NCBI RefSeq assembly: GCF_048569485.1 | Contig: NW_027442066.1 | Location: 310,001 to 374,000 of the forward strand | Reading direction: 5' to 3' | Length of the DNA stretch: 64,000 nt | DNA from: Anomaloglossus baeobatrachus | Lineage: Eukaryota > Chordata > Amphibia > Anura > Aromobatidae | Part shown: in pieces, positions 11,511-21,306 of the stretch | Layout: every line of letters starts with the position of its first letter | Position numbering within the stretch: the first letter of the stretch is position 1 | Made by a program: the position numbers and the translations under genes | Notes under the pieces: model-generated | What the model saw: the letters and a program-made list of their open reading frames with translations, nothing else | The model's database searches: none | What the model was told of the DNA's origin: nothing

Positions 11511-12985
11511 TGAATATAACGTCGCAAACTTATATTGTACAACTTAAAACTTGTAAGTTAGCCAGGGGTGGTATAGTACATCTTTCATTGTATAAGTCTA
11601 AATTATTAACCAAACAAAATATATGCCACCGGCCGGGGCATTACATTAGACTGGTAAAACTAAATCAATGTGAATATTGTATCACCTCGAAGTTAATTGG
11701 TTATACAAAAGAATTTTATTCTCATTACTTTCATTTTTTATTTTATGTGGTCCTTGTTTTATGTGGTCCTTGGTTTTAGTAATAATCAGTGTATTGTATA
11801 TTATCAAATACTCTGTCTTGAAACAAGGATAGCAAAAAATTTTTTATTTGTGGTCTATTAATAAAATTATAAAAACCCATCTAGCGCTGGTTTATTGTGG
11901 ATTTTTACTTAAAATCCTTTACACAGTTTATTAAAGGCTACTTTACACACTGCGATATCGGTCCCGATATCGCTAGTGTGGATACCCGCCCCCATCTGTT
12001 GCGCGACACGGGCAAATCGCTGCCCATGCTGCACAACACCGACCAGACCCGTCACACATACTTACCTGCCCGGCGACGTCGCTGTGACCGGCGAACCGCC
12101 TCCTTTCTAAGGGGGCGGTCCGTGCGGCGTCACAGCGACGTCACTGAGCGACCGCCCAATAGCAGCGGAGGGGCGGAGATGAGTGGCCGGAACATCCCGC
12201 CCACCTCCTTCCTTCCTCATAGCGGCTGGGAGGCAGGTAAGGAGAGGTTCCTCGTTTCTGCGGTGTCACACGGAGCGATGTGTGCTGCCGCAGGAGCGAC
12301 GAACTACATCGTTACTGCTGCAGTAACGATAATCGAGAATGGAGACCCATGTCACCGATGAGCGATTTTGCACGTTTTTGCAGCGATGCAAAATCGCTCA
12401 TCGGTGTCACACGCAGCAACATCGCTAATGCGGCCGGATGTGCGTCACAAATTCCGTGACCCCAACGACTCCGCATTAGCGATGTCGCAGCGTGTAAAGC
12501 CCCCTTTAGTGGGAGTGGTGTACAGGGTCTTAGCAGTAAAGAGTATTCCATATTTCTGCCAGATACCCACAGAGATATTGAAATCTGAAAAAAGAGACTT
12601 CTGCTCATTGAAGGTAAGAACTGCTCACATAGCGTTCAACTCCACAGCAAACGAGTGCTCTAGCACTGGCATCTCAGCAGGGATATTCCCCTACTACACA
12701 TGTGTGTCTGGGTCCCTGTGACAGTTTACAGGACATAACTCAGGGCACCTAGACAGAAGGCAGAGGGACTACTTTCTATTTCTGGTGTAGAGCTTAGTAC
12801 AATATATATATATATACTATTACATGTGACACATGTACCTTGTATTACCATTATTCGCTGTATATGAACCCCTTTTCTCCGGGCATTATTTGTCTATAGC
12901 ATTTTTCACGAACCTGAGGCAACTGAGAACCCTTCAGTGAAGGAATTCCACTAACCCTCACAATACCAACCAGGGGCCTCCCTGC
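11511..12985 (-). repeat. Inverted repeat around the Penelope block, right arm
   Basis: Reverse complement of 8459-9792. It runs from the edge of the Penelope coding fragment through AT-rich sequence into the MITE at 11932-12508 and then into A-block sequence. Confidence 0.9.
11932..12508 (-). mobile_element. Hairpin-rich MITE (copy 3)
   Basis: Reverse complement of the copy at 8795-9371, with that copy's flanks on both sides. Confidence 0.8.
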
Positions 12986-13909
12986 AGTAACTCAGGTAGT
13001 TGTACCCATTCTCTTTCCGCATTCTATGTGTTCTTCTTCTTTCTTCTTTTTTTTCTTTTTTCTTCTTTTTATTTCTATCATGTAGTTCAGGGGTTTATAG
13101 ATATATGTCCTGCATCTCATATTTCCTTTAGTGGTGCTTCTTACCCATTCTCATATCATTTACCCTAGTATTTCATGATCCTGAGGCGACTGAGAACCCT
13201 TTAATAAAGGAATCCTTTTTCACTTGAATTGTCAAGTGATACTTACCAGTGACTATCACGTAATGTTACAGGTAGTTGCATTTTCTTCCTCTTCTTTCTC
13301 TCCTTTCTTCTTTGTCACACGGTCCATTGTGTTATAGCCCACGTGTCATGATAACACTTGTACCATCTTTTCATTTAGATTCCACCTACAATTATTTACC
13401 GATTCCAGTTCTGAAATAAGCTTTCATTATCTACTCACTAGAATTCTCAAGTGCATAAGGTACTGAGACATATACATGTTCACACCATTATAAAGAACAA
13501 AGTATAAACATTGAGGTTTTTCTCACACCCATGTTCCTGTGTTCTTTGATATGATATGTGTTCATTTCCTTCACTATATAGGATTGCAAGTTTTCCATTT
13601 GTACCTTAATGGCAATGACGCTATACAATTGAACACATATCATCCTGTTATCCATATAGGTGTGTATTTACCTGCTTGACTATTTTTGGTTGTTTGATCC
13701 AGAATGTTTCTCCAGATAGGTCATGTGGAAATTTTCTTTCCTCAGTACAAATGTTTTCACTATGGCTTTGGAAAAATTTTTTGTATGTGCATCATGGTCA
13801 TTTGACCCATTGTACTCTCAAGTAGCAATATATTGTACTGTTATGTTGTACTATGTACTAATTACGTGTTTATATGGTTTTGTAACCCTTTATGATCTTA
13901 GATAACTTT
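12986..13909. other. A-block copy 2, Penelope-like untranslated sequence
   Basis: Pyrimidine tracts, the tandem pair and AT-rich sequence leading up to the hammerhead-like motif. Corresponding stretches are 930-1850 and 49232-50150. No coding frame is supported. Confidence 0.4.
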
Positions 13910-13948
13910 ATCCTTGATAAAGACCTAAAAACAAGGTCGAAACGTTGG
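13910..13948 (+). ncRNA. Hammerhead-like motif, A-block copy 2
   Basis: CCTTGATAAAGACCT, loop AAAAACA, AGGTCGAAACGTTGG. Stem II is a perfect five-pair GACCT/AGGTC, followed by the GAAAC box. The core reads TGATAA rather than TGATGA. Copies at 891-929 and 49193-49231 (minus) carry a stem II mismatch; the copy at 46086-46124 (minus) keeps the pairing. Confidence 0.5.
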
Positions 13949-14361
13949 ATGAATTATCCTTTTGCACAAATAAAGAATTTTCAGCATTCCAAGAGTTCTT
14001 TTCTTACGTTATTGATCACTATAGTGTGCCAGAGCTATTTCTATTGAATTGACTCTTATTTTTTCTGAGCACCTGCTATATACACAGTGAGCCAGACATA
14101 TTCAAGTTTCATTCAGAAGGCAGAGGGAAGCCTTAGCAGCTGAGCCTATATCTTGGCTTGTGAGCATTAGAACAGGCCGGCGATTACAGGGTAACATGAA
14201 AAATGTCCAGCTTGCATTATGACTAGAACATGACAATATCCTTTTAAGTACTAACCTATGATGCGTTCCTAAGCAGTTGATGTTATATGTTCTACATTTC
14301 ATTTTCTGCATACTTTACAAGTAGTAGAATTTGCTTTGATATAGGCAACTGGATTTTCACA

Positions 14362-14923
14362 ATGAAAAGGCAAAGGATAACGCCCGAAAAAGACGCCATA
14401 CATTATGTCAGTGCCATCACTGACAAACCTGGATTGACCATGAAATACATCAATCCCCTTAAAGGTGAGTTAAAACAAGTTTTAACTAAATTGCCTTAAT
14501 ATTGTCATGCATTAGAATGACTGTCTTAGGTAATGATAAATATTTTCTACAGGAAGAGGAGTGTTTGCTGAAACTGAAATCGAAAAAGGGAGTTTTGTTG
14601 CAGAATATCGAGGCGCGCTCACGTATGCACTTACGATGGTAGACAACTACTCGAGATTTATGGTTGTGGTACAAGTCAAAGATCTAATGGCCCATACTGC
14701 AGCGAAGGTCTTCCAAGCACACTTATGCAGACCTCATGGCTACTCAGAGAGAGTCCTCACAGATCAAGGCACAGCCTTTGAAGCGGAAATCTTCAAGGAC
14801 TTCTGCAGCTTTTACCGATGCAGGAAGATGCGCACTACACCCTACCATGCTCAAACCAATGGTTATCAACCTGCTCAGGACTTTACCCCATATTCCAGAT
14901 GTGGCCTTACAAGTGATTTATAG
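14362..14923 (+). pseudogene. SET-domain fragment reading into a Gypsy integrase remnant (copy 2)
   Basis: Exon 1 is 14362-14464, starting MKRQRITPEKDAIHYV and carrying KPGLTMKYINPLKG. A GT-AG intron of 88 bp (14465-14552) follows, and exon 2 begins at 14553 with GRGVFAETEIEKGSFVAEYR. Joined at phase 1 these give the N-terminal half of a SET domain like that of KMT5A (SETD8) histone H4K20 methyltransferases and their multi-copy fish and frog relatives. The GRGV turn and the EYRG segment, which help bind S-adenosylmethionine in the family, are visible. Right after EYRG the open frame continues as TYALTMVDNYSRF, the core of a Gypsy integrase, then ends in reversed CR1 sequence. The C-terminal half of SET, with its NHxC and catalytic tyrosine region, is absent, so methyltransferase activity is not expected. 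An upstream acceptor-like AG lies at 14343-14344. Confidence 0.72.
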
Positions 14924-14998
14924 AGGGGTAACAATACGTTGGGATCACCGGATCTAATCTCCCTTTTTATACACCCTAAAATCTTGTTTGCTTTAGAA
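14895..14998 (-). mobile_element. CR1/L2-type LINE fragment
   Basis: Minus strand ANKILGCIKREIRSGDPNVL followed by LPLYKSLVRPHLEYG. It is fused in frame to the Gypsy RT word YDVIVYS at one end and abuts the integrase remnant at the other. The mirror is 45036-45140. Confidence 0.8.
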
Positions 14999-15757
14999 TA
15001 AACAATAACATCATAAAGGTATAGCAGTACCGTTTCAAAGTTTCGGTGTCCCAAGCAGCATTCCATCAGCCTCTGGAAGGTTCCTGGCAAATTGCACAGC
15101 TCGAAGGGCATGCTTTTGAACTCGCAGAGACCCATCGGGGTGGCAAAGGCGGTCTTCTCCCGGTCTGCCTCAGCAACGGACACTTGCCAATAGCGACTAG
15201 TGAGATCAAGGGTAGAAAAATAATTTGCAGTTCTCAATGCAGCTAGCTATTCCTCAATACAGGGGAGTGGTGCTGTCCTTCTTCTTTAACAGGACCAACG
15301 GAGCTGCCCAGAGGCTACAACTGTCACGGATAACCCCAGCCTCCTTCATGTTGCTCAACATGTCCTTGGTACACTGGTAATGTGCAGGTAGTTTTGGCTT
15401 ATATCTCTCTTTGATGGGTGGGTGTGCACTTGTGGGGATGTAGTGTTTGACCCCTTTTATTCTTCAAAAGTCTAGCGGATGTTTGCTGAAGACTTGCTCG
15501 TATTCTTGCACTAGCCTGTAGACCCCCTTCTTGTGATGTGAAGGTGTGGAGTCAGTGCCTACGTGTAATTCCTTACACCACTCCTATGGCTGACTTGGTG
15601 AGCTGTCACTGAATGGGTGGGCTGAAGCAATGGTGGATGCTGCTGTTTGGATAGCATGTGTATCTACTGAGAACAGCTTATCAATGGTGGCAAATCGGAG
15701 CAGCTTAATTTCTTGCTCTCCGCAGTTCAACACTCTCATGGGCACTCTTCCCTTCCA
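14999..15757 (-). mobile_element. Ty3/Gypsy fossil fragment (protease-RT spacer and RT)
   Basis: Minus strand shows GRVPMRVLN-type sequence upstream, HPPIKERYKP, VIRDSCS, LVLLKKKD and NYFSTLDLTSRYWQV, typical of a Gypsy pol. It is degraded, with several breaks, and fused on the low-coordinate side to a CR1 piece. Its mirror is 44277-45035. It is older than the Gypsy at 18732-21306. Confidence 0.85.
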
Positions 15758-16559
15758 TATTAATGAATAAAACTATGATGTAAATAGCATATAGATACCC
15801 CACAAATGCAGATAAAAGTAGGTTATGGGAAAAGGGGGAAGAGAGAAACAGGAAAATAGTGGAATAAAGTATACCTTCCAGGTGGGAGAGGAAATGGCAG
15901 CACAGCCAGTGGAGGTGAAGCAAGGGGAGCCTGCAACTAAAGAGTTGAGAGCGTTATCACATGGTGACTGAGCCTGATTGTAACGGGAGCATAGAGGTGC
16001 CGATCCTGTCTTACCTGCGTTGGTGTAGAAGTGGGTGTCCTGTGGTGGAGTCAGCTATGTGCAGTGGTGGCCGTGGGTTCTTTTATGTGCGACCGTAGTA
16101 ATAGCTGCGCCCACTTCCTGTATGGGAGTGGAATGCAGTGAGGGTAATGGAACGCACGCCTGCGCATTTGTGTTTAACGTCGCGCATGTGCAGAACGGAG
16201 AAAAGGCTGCGCTCACTTCCTAATGAAAGGGAGTGAGACGCATCTGGGAAGGGAAGGGAAAAGATTAGGGTTTGGGGATGATGAAAGGGCTTTCTACGGA
16301 CAAGGATGGCAAAGGGTGGCAGTGACGGAAAGTCAGGCAGCCTGTCCTGTCCTGTCCTGTCCGTCCGTCTTTTTGTATCATGAATTGGAAAGACTGCAAG
16401 GGGGAGGGGAGGTGCTTGTGTCCAAAAGGAGGAGTTATTCAGATTCATTGCAGTGGGCGGCGGCTGCAAAAAGCACCATTCTTCTTGTTTTTGCTCTGCA
16501 AAACAGCCTTTTCAAGGGTTGGCTTGGGTGACAAAATGTCTTCTGTAGGCGTGGGTTTG
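15758..16559 (+). other. Upstream region of the U2 gene, no gene seen
   Basis: About 0.8 kb, mirrored at 43469-44276. It contains GC-rich promoter-like sequence, a short run of TGTCC repeats near 16343-16365, and CACTTCCT motifs. It is probably the natural 5' flank of the U2 gene. No coding frame is credible. Confidence 0.5.
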
Positions 16560-16580
16560 TCTCCCTCTCCCTAAGATGTG
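16560..16580 (+). promoter_or_regulatory. Candidate U2 proximal sequence element
   Basis: The stretch TCCCTCTCCCTAAGATGTG sits about 48-68 bp before the U2 start, where vertebrate Pol II snRNA genes carry the SNAPc-binding PSE, and its TAAGATGTG end resembles the consensus. A GC box (GGGCGG) lies near 16456. No exact octamer was found. The mirror site is 43448-43468. Confidence 0.45.
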
Positions 16581-16627
16581 TCCGGTATAGGCCAGGGTGC
16601 CACTCAAGGCCGTAACCAATTCGGGTT

Positions 16628-17001
16628 ATAGCTTCTCGGCCTTTTGGCTAAGATCAAGTGTAGTTTCGGAGGACGCTACCTTGGTCGGTACTGGAAGGTG
16701 CCTGGGATTGCACGTCTGCCGGCCTTGAGGAAGTGTGAGCGCCTTCTGGTGACACATAGCCCTCTTGTGCCTGGACGGTTCCCAGGCAACGGGAGGCGAT
16801 CACCTTTGTTATTTTGAAGTCCTACTGATAAACAGAAAAAAAAAAAATTAAATCTGTTCTTATCAGTTTAATATCTGATACGTCCCCTCTCTGGGGACCA
16901 TATATTAAATGGATTTTTAGAACAAGGAGATGGAAAAAATCTTGCTCTGTCCACTCCACGCATTGACCTGGTATTGCAGTACCTCCAGGACCGGTGCACC
17001 C
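16628..17001 (+). pseudogene. U2 snRNA gene interrupted by an insertion (left arm)
   Basis: Positions 16628-16664 match the U2 5' end (GCTTCTCGGCCTTTTGGCTA, then AAGATCAAGTGTAGT). Positions 16852-17001 match the rest from ATCTGTTCTTATCAG through the ATTTTTAGAAC Sm-site region to GGTGCACC. Between them lie 187 bp of foreign DNA. The split falls inside GTAGTA, the U2 hexamer that pairs with the intron branch point in the spliceosome, so this copy cannot make working U2. Several other substitutions relative to vertebrate U2 are present. A U2-type 3' box follows the gene, and a PSE-like element lies about 50-70 bp upstream, so it was once a true snRNA gene rather than a processed copy. Confidence 0.93.
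16665..16851 (+). mobile_element. Poly(A)-tailed insert inside U2 (SINE-like or 3' end of a target-specific LINE)
   Basis: The insert has a GC-rich body and ends in 12 A residues plus TTAA directly before U2 nucleotide 38. This is the arrangement left by target-primed reverse transcription. No target duplication is evident. No clear tRNA-type A and B boxes are seen, and I do not recognise the body. Keno elements (Tx1 clade) are known to target U2 genes, and SINEs with snRNA heads are also known. Either class, or a 5'-truncated element end, would fit. The reversed twin is 43174-43363. Confidence 0.6.
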
Positions 17002-17013
17002 CTTCTTAACCCA

Positions 17014-17028
17014 GTTTCCAAAAGCAGA
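17014..17028 (+). terminator. snRNA 3' box
   Basis: GTTTCCAAAAGCAGA, 12 bp after the U2 end, fits the GTTT-N-AAA...AGA consensus of the 3' box that directs Integrator-dependent end formation of vertebrate snRNAs. The right-arm copy is at 42997-43011 on the minus strand. Confidence 0.8.
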
Positions 17029-17324
17029 ACTCAATTCACCTGATTCAAATGAGCCCCATTAGTGAATTGAAAGAAAGCAAAAACTTTATATGCACCTCAA
17101 TTTGGCCAATTCACTTTTCACACTTTCACCCTTTTTTTTATCTTTCACACCTTTTACTTGCTTTATTGATGCAAAAAGCTGTGCCAAATAGCAAACTCAT
17201 CTCCACTCAACTTGACCAACTCTGCTATGTCCCGTGCAGTATCTTATTCTCAGTCTTATCTAGATCATTTGCAATTGAATAGAATAGATCCCTTTTGGCT
17301 GCTTATGACTGTGTAAAATATGTA
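17029..17324. other. 3' flank of U2, nothing recognised
   Basis: AT-rich sequence after the 3' box, ending in a 24-bp stretch (17302-17325) that also occurs near 4732-4755 in the A-block. It is mirrored at 42701-42996. Confidence 0.5.
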
Positions 17325-17430
17325 GTTTTACTGGGCTGGGATGAGAGAATCCATTGAAGCATGGTGTAGGGATTGTGGTTCCTGTGTGCTAAGAAGAGAG
17401 GCTGGCACCAGCCAGAAAGCCCCATTGCAG
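17325..17430 (+). mobile_element. Gypsy integrase zinc-finger fossil fragment
   Basis: Plus strand reads YWAGMRESIEAWCRDCGSCV then LRREAGTSQKAP, the HHCC-type N-terminal end of a Gypsy integrase, opposite in direction to its neighbours. The mirror is 42597-42700 (minus). Confidence 0.8.
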
Positions 17431-17668
17431 CCAATAATCACTTAATAACTTTTTCAACTTGTCATCATATGGGAGGCCTTCCATTCCTTGTAGTAGTCTA
17501 GTTGCCCACCTTTGAACTGACTCTAACTTCTGAATGTCCTTTTTAAAATGTGGAGCCCAAAACTGGTTCCCATATTCCAGATGTAGCCTTACAAGTGATT
17601 TATAGAGGTGTAACAATACGTTGGGATCACGGGATCTAATCTCCCTTTTTATACACCCTAAAATCTTG
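17431..17668 (-). mobile_element. CR1/L2-type LINE ORF2 C-terminal fragment
   Basis: Minus strand reads LYKSLVRLHLEYGNQFWAPH, FKKDIQKLESVQRWATRLLQ and GMEGLPYDDKLKKLL, the conserved stretch after the reverse transcriptase palm in CR1/L2 LINEs. It is about 80 residues, with no 3' tail visible, fused to Gypsy pieces on both sides. The mirror is 42357-42597. Confidence 0.82.
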
Positions 17669-18100
17669 TCCCAAGCAGCATTCCATCAGCCTCTGGAAGG
17701 TTCCTGGCGCATTGCACAGCTCGAAGGGCATGCTTTTGAACTCGCAGAGACCCATAGGGGTGGCGAAGGCGGTCTTCTCCCGGTCTGCCTCAGCAACGGA
17801 CACTTGCCAATAGTGACTAGTGAGATCAAGGGTAGAAAAATAATTTGCAGTTCTCAATGCAGCTAGCAATTCCTCAATACGGGGAGTGGTGCCGTCCTTC
17901 TTTTTTAACAGGATCAACAGAGCTGCCCAAAGGCTACAACTGTCACGGATAACCCCAGCCGCCTTCATGTTGCTCAACATGTCCTTGGTACACTGGCAAT
18001 GTGAAGGTGGTATTGGCTTATAGCTCTCTTTGATGGGTGGGTGTGCACCTGTGGGGATGTGGTGTTGGACCCCTTTTATTCCCCCAAAATCTAGCGGGCT
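17669..18100 (-). mobile_element. Ty3/Gypsy RT fossil fragment
   Basis: Minus strand carries GGIKGVQHHIPTGAHPPIKE, VIRDSCSLWAA and NYFSTLDLTSHYWQVSV. It is a close relative of 14999-15757. It lies between an LTR piece and a CR1 piece. The mirror is 41925-42356. It is broken. Confidence 0.85.
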
Positions 18101-18731
18101 TCCCACCGGTAACCCGCTCCCCAGCTTGGATGGATGCTGAGGGAGCCCCTTTTGCCCGCAGGCTCTGGCCCTGGGAACTGTAGCCTTGGCGGTGACTGTG
18201 CTTCCCTCTACGGTGTGAGCTGTTGCCTTCAATCGGGTCTTGACTGCTGGGAAACCCTGGAGGTTCCTGTCGCTAACGGATTTGACCGGTTTTACGGCGA
18301 CTCCTAGCCTGGTCGGGGTCCGTAGGCCCTGCCGGATGGTGCTGGCTTCTCTTCACTCCCCGATCTGGTACCGGCGGGCCACCGCCCATCCCCGGTCCGT
18401 ACGGTTCACTCCAATCAGCCTCTCCTGCAGAAGGTCACCACCGTCTGCCAACCTTGCTGAGTGCCCGGGCCACACACCCGGACACGGTCAGTCTCCTCTC
18501 CTCTTCACTTCTCTAACTCCAAAACTGATCTCTAATCTGACTCCTTTTCCCGCCTCCAGGACTGTGAACTCCTCGGTGGGTGGGATCAACCGCCTGGCCC
18601 ACCCCCTGGTGTGGACATCAGCCCCTGGAGGAAGGCAACTAGGATTTGTGTTTAGCTTCGGTGTGCCTAGCCGGAGTGTAGAGTGTGTTGGTGTAGGACC
18701 TGTGACGACCTGGCTTGTCCAGGGCGCCACA
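18101..18731 (-). repeat. Gypsy 3' LTR, truncated (left arm)
   Basis: Mirror of 41294-41924. Confidence 0.75.
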
Positions 18732-21306
18732 TTCCCCTATAGCAAAATGCAGACCGTCCGCGGGCTGCCCGTCCATCACCGGTTTTATTTTCACAACTGA
18801 AAAAGAATAAAACGGTAAAACATGTAAAAGCATCATAAACATTTTACAACGGTACAGCTTCCGCTCTTCTCCCACCCAAACAACCTGGCCCTGATGCTGC
18901 CCCTAAGAAGCGGGCAGCACCCCTTGACCCCAGTCCAGCACCAAGTTGCCCGAGCGGGTTCTGTCTCTTTCAGGGGGCCCACGTCCAAGGGGACCCCTGA
19001 ACCCCCGGAGGATCGCCACCGGTTACGGTAGTGGCGGGCCTAGGCCATCCCTTTCCTCCAGGCCCATCCTCCCAAATCAGCCTCTCCTGGTCGGTAAGCA
19101 CCCTCTCCGGGTACCAATGCGGTCAACAGAAATAAGCCTGGAAAGCCTTAGCAGCGGTTAAGTCCTTAACTGGGACAACCACCAGGAACCTCGAGTAGTG
19201 GTCTACGATGGTCAGAGCGTAGGTGTACCCACTTCGGCTGGGGGTGAGCTTTACATGGTCAAGGGCAACCAGCTCCAGCGGTTGGTGTGTAATGATCGGG
19301 TGTAGGGGTGCCTTCTGGCTGGCCTCGTCCTTCCTTCTCAATGCGCAAGGGCCACATTCTCGGCACCAGGCCTCCACAGATTCCCGCATTCCACTCCAAT
19401 AGAACCGCTCTCTTAACAACATCTCTAGCTTCTTCCACCCGAAGTGCACTGCACCATCATGGTATGCTTGCAGGACGGTGGGCACGTTAGCCTGGGGAAT
19501 CACCAGCTGGCGGATCTTCTCGTGAGTCTTTGGATTAATCAGCTCGCGATACAACTTCCCCTGGTGTAGGTATAGCCGGGTCCGTTCTTGCCACAGATGT
19601 TGGGCTTCGGCAGGGGCAGCAGGGTCTATCCCAGCAGAACCCTGTTCCACTAGAGTCTTGACCAGGCGGACAGCAGGTGCCTGGTCCTGAGCTTCCTGCC
19701 AGTCCTGTCGGGGCAGCGGATCCAGGTTCACCCGTTGTTGGTAGACGTGCACCTTCTCAGTGAATGGCCGGTGAAATGCAGGCAACTCGATCTCTTCGAG
19801 GTCATCATCCTCTGGCCCCTCTTCCGACAGGTGGGGCATCCGGGAGAGTGCATTGGCATTGACGTTGGTACGGCCGGCCCGGTACTTGATGGTGAAATCG
19901 TAGTTGGCTAACCTGGTCACCCACCGCTGCTCCAACGCGCCCAGCTTGGCCATATCTAGATGGGTCAGCAGGTTATTGTCTGTGTACGCGGTGAACTTGG
20001 CTGCTGCCAGGTAATGGCGGAACCGCTCGGTGATAGCCCACACCAGTGCCAAGAGCTCAAGCTTGAAGGAGATGTAGTTCTCAGGGTTCCTCTCAGTCGG
20101 TCGGAGTTTTCGGCTAGCATAAGCTATTACCTTTTCCCTTCTGTCTTGGACCTGGGATAGAACAGCCCCCAAGCCCACATTGCTGGCGTCGGTGTAGAGG
20201 ATGAATGGGCGGCTGTAGTCAGGGTACGCTAGGATTTCCTCTCCGGTCAGGGCTGTTCTCAGCTGGCGGAAGGATTCCTCATGCTTTTCTTCCCACACCA
20301 ATGGGGCTACTAGGGATCTACCACCCTTGGTCTGTCCTACGAGGAGGTCTTGCATGGGGGCAGCCATCTTTGTGTACCCCTTAATGAAGCGACGGTAATA
20401 TCCCACCAGGCCCAGAAACTGCCTCACTTCCCTCACTGTGGTCGGTCTCGGCCAGTCTTGGATGGCGGTGATCTTCTCGGGGTTGGGGGCGACACCTTCC
20501 GCACCAACCACATGTCCTAGGTACTGCACTCTGGGTTTCAGCAGATGACACTTTGAGGGCTTCAACTTCATCCCATACTTGGCAAGGGACGCGAACACCT
20601 CGGCTAGGTGCTCCAGGTGGGCTTCATACGTCTGTGAGTACACAATCACATCATCCAAGTACAGCAAAACGGTCCCATAGGCAGTCTTCTCTCGGTCTTC
20701 CGGTGCCACGGCCACCTGCCAGTACCCGCTGGTGAGGTCAAGGGTGGAGAAGTAGTTAGCGGTTCTCAGCGAGGCCAGGGACTCTTTGATGCGGGGCAGA
20801 GGGTAAGCATCCTTATGCGTTATCTGGTTAATCTTCCGGTAATCCACACACATCCGCATGGTGCCATCCTTCTTCTTAACCAGCACCAACGGAGCGGCCC
20901 AGGGACTACAGCTGTCCCTAATAACCCCTGCCTCCTTCATGTTCCTCAATATGTCTTTGGCGCATTGGTAGTGCGCAGGGGGAATAGGCCTGTATCTCTC
21001 TTTAATAGGGGAGTGTGTACCGGTAGGGATGTGGTGTTGAACCCCTTTAATCTGCCCAAAATCTAGAGGGTGCTTGCTAAAAACCCGCTCATACTCCTGT
21101 ACCACCCGGTATACCCCTTCCTTGTGGTGTATGGGGGTATCATCAGTGCCGACATGTAGCTCTCGATACCACTCGCCTAACTCCCCCAGGGATGAGTGGG
21201 AACCGGCAGCAGGCGGTGTGACCGGGGGAACGGCTTCATGGATCGTGTGGGGATCTAGAGTGAGCAATTTGGCAAGGGTAGCGTACCGGGTGGTGCATGA
21301 ATGCAC
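18732..21306 (-). mobile_element. Ty3/Gypsy element, left-arm fossil copy
   Basis: A Gypsy pol with reverse transcriptase (YLDDVIVYS), RNase H (LYTDASNVGLGAVLSQ), integrase zinc region and the start of the integrase core (YALTIVDHYSRF), plus 3' untranslated sequence. It is 5'-truncated within the protease region and has about two or three breaks. It is about 1.26 kb shorter than the right copy. Its 3' LTR start lies at 18731. It is young by its match to the other arm, whose copy was made by duplication. Confidence 0.9.
18876..19120. other. Gypsy 3' untranslated sequence
   Basis: GC-rich non-coding part of the left Gypsy, corresponding to about 40900-41150 on the right. No gene is supported. 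Confidence 0.5.

Larger units (their letters stand above)
11932..14838 (-). repeat. A-block copy 2, inverted relative to 1-2907
   Basis: Reverse complement of window positions 1-2907 (coordinate sum 14839, shifting to 14841 beyond small indels). The pairing runs off the window start, so the true inverted repeat is longer. Its MITE end at 11932 is fused to a different flank from that at 2909. Confidence 0.9.

Noticed and set aside
16665-16851. tRNA- or 5S-derived SINE head in the U2 insert
   Set aside because: No convincing A/B box pair or 5S internal promoter was found; GGTTCCCAGGC is too weak a B-box match.
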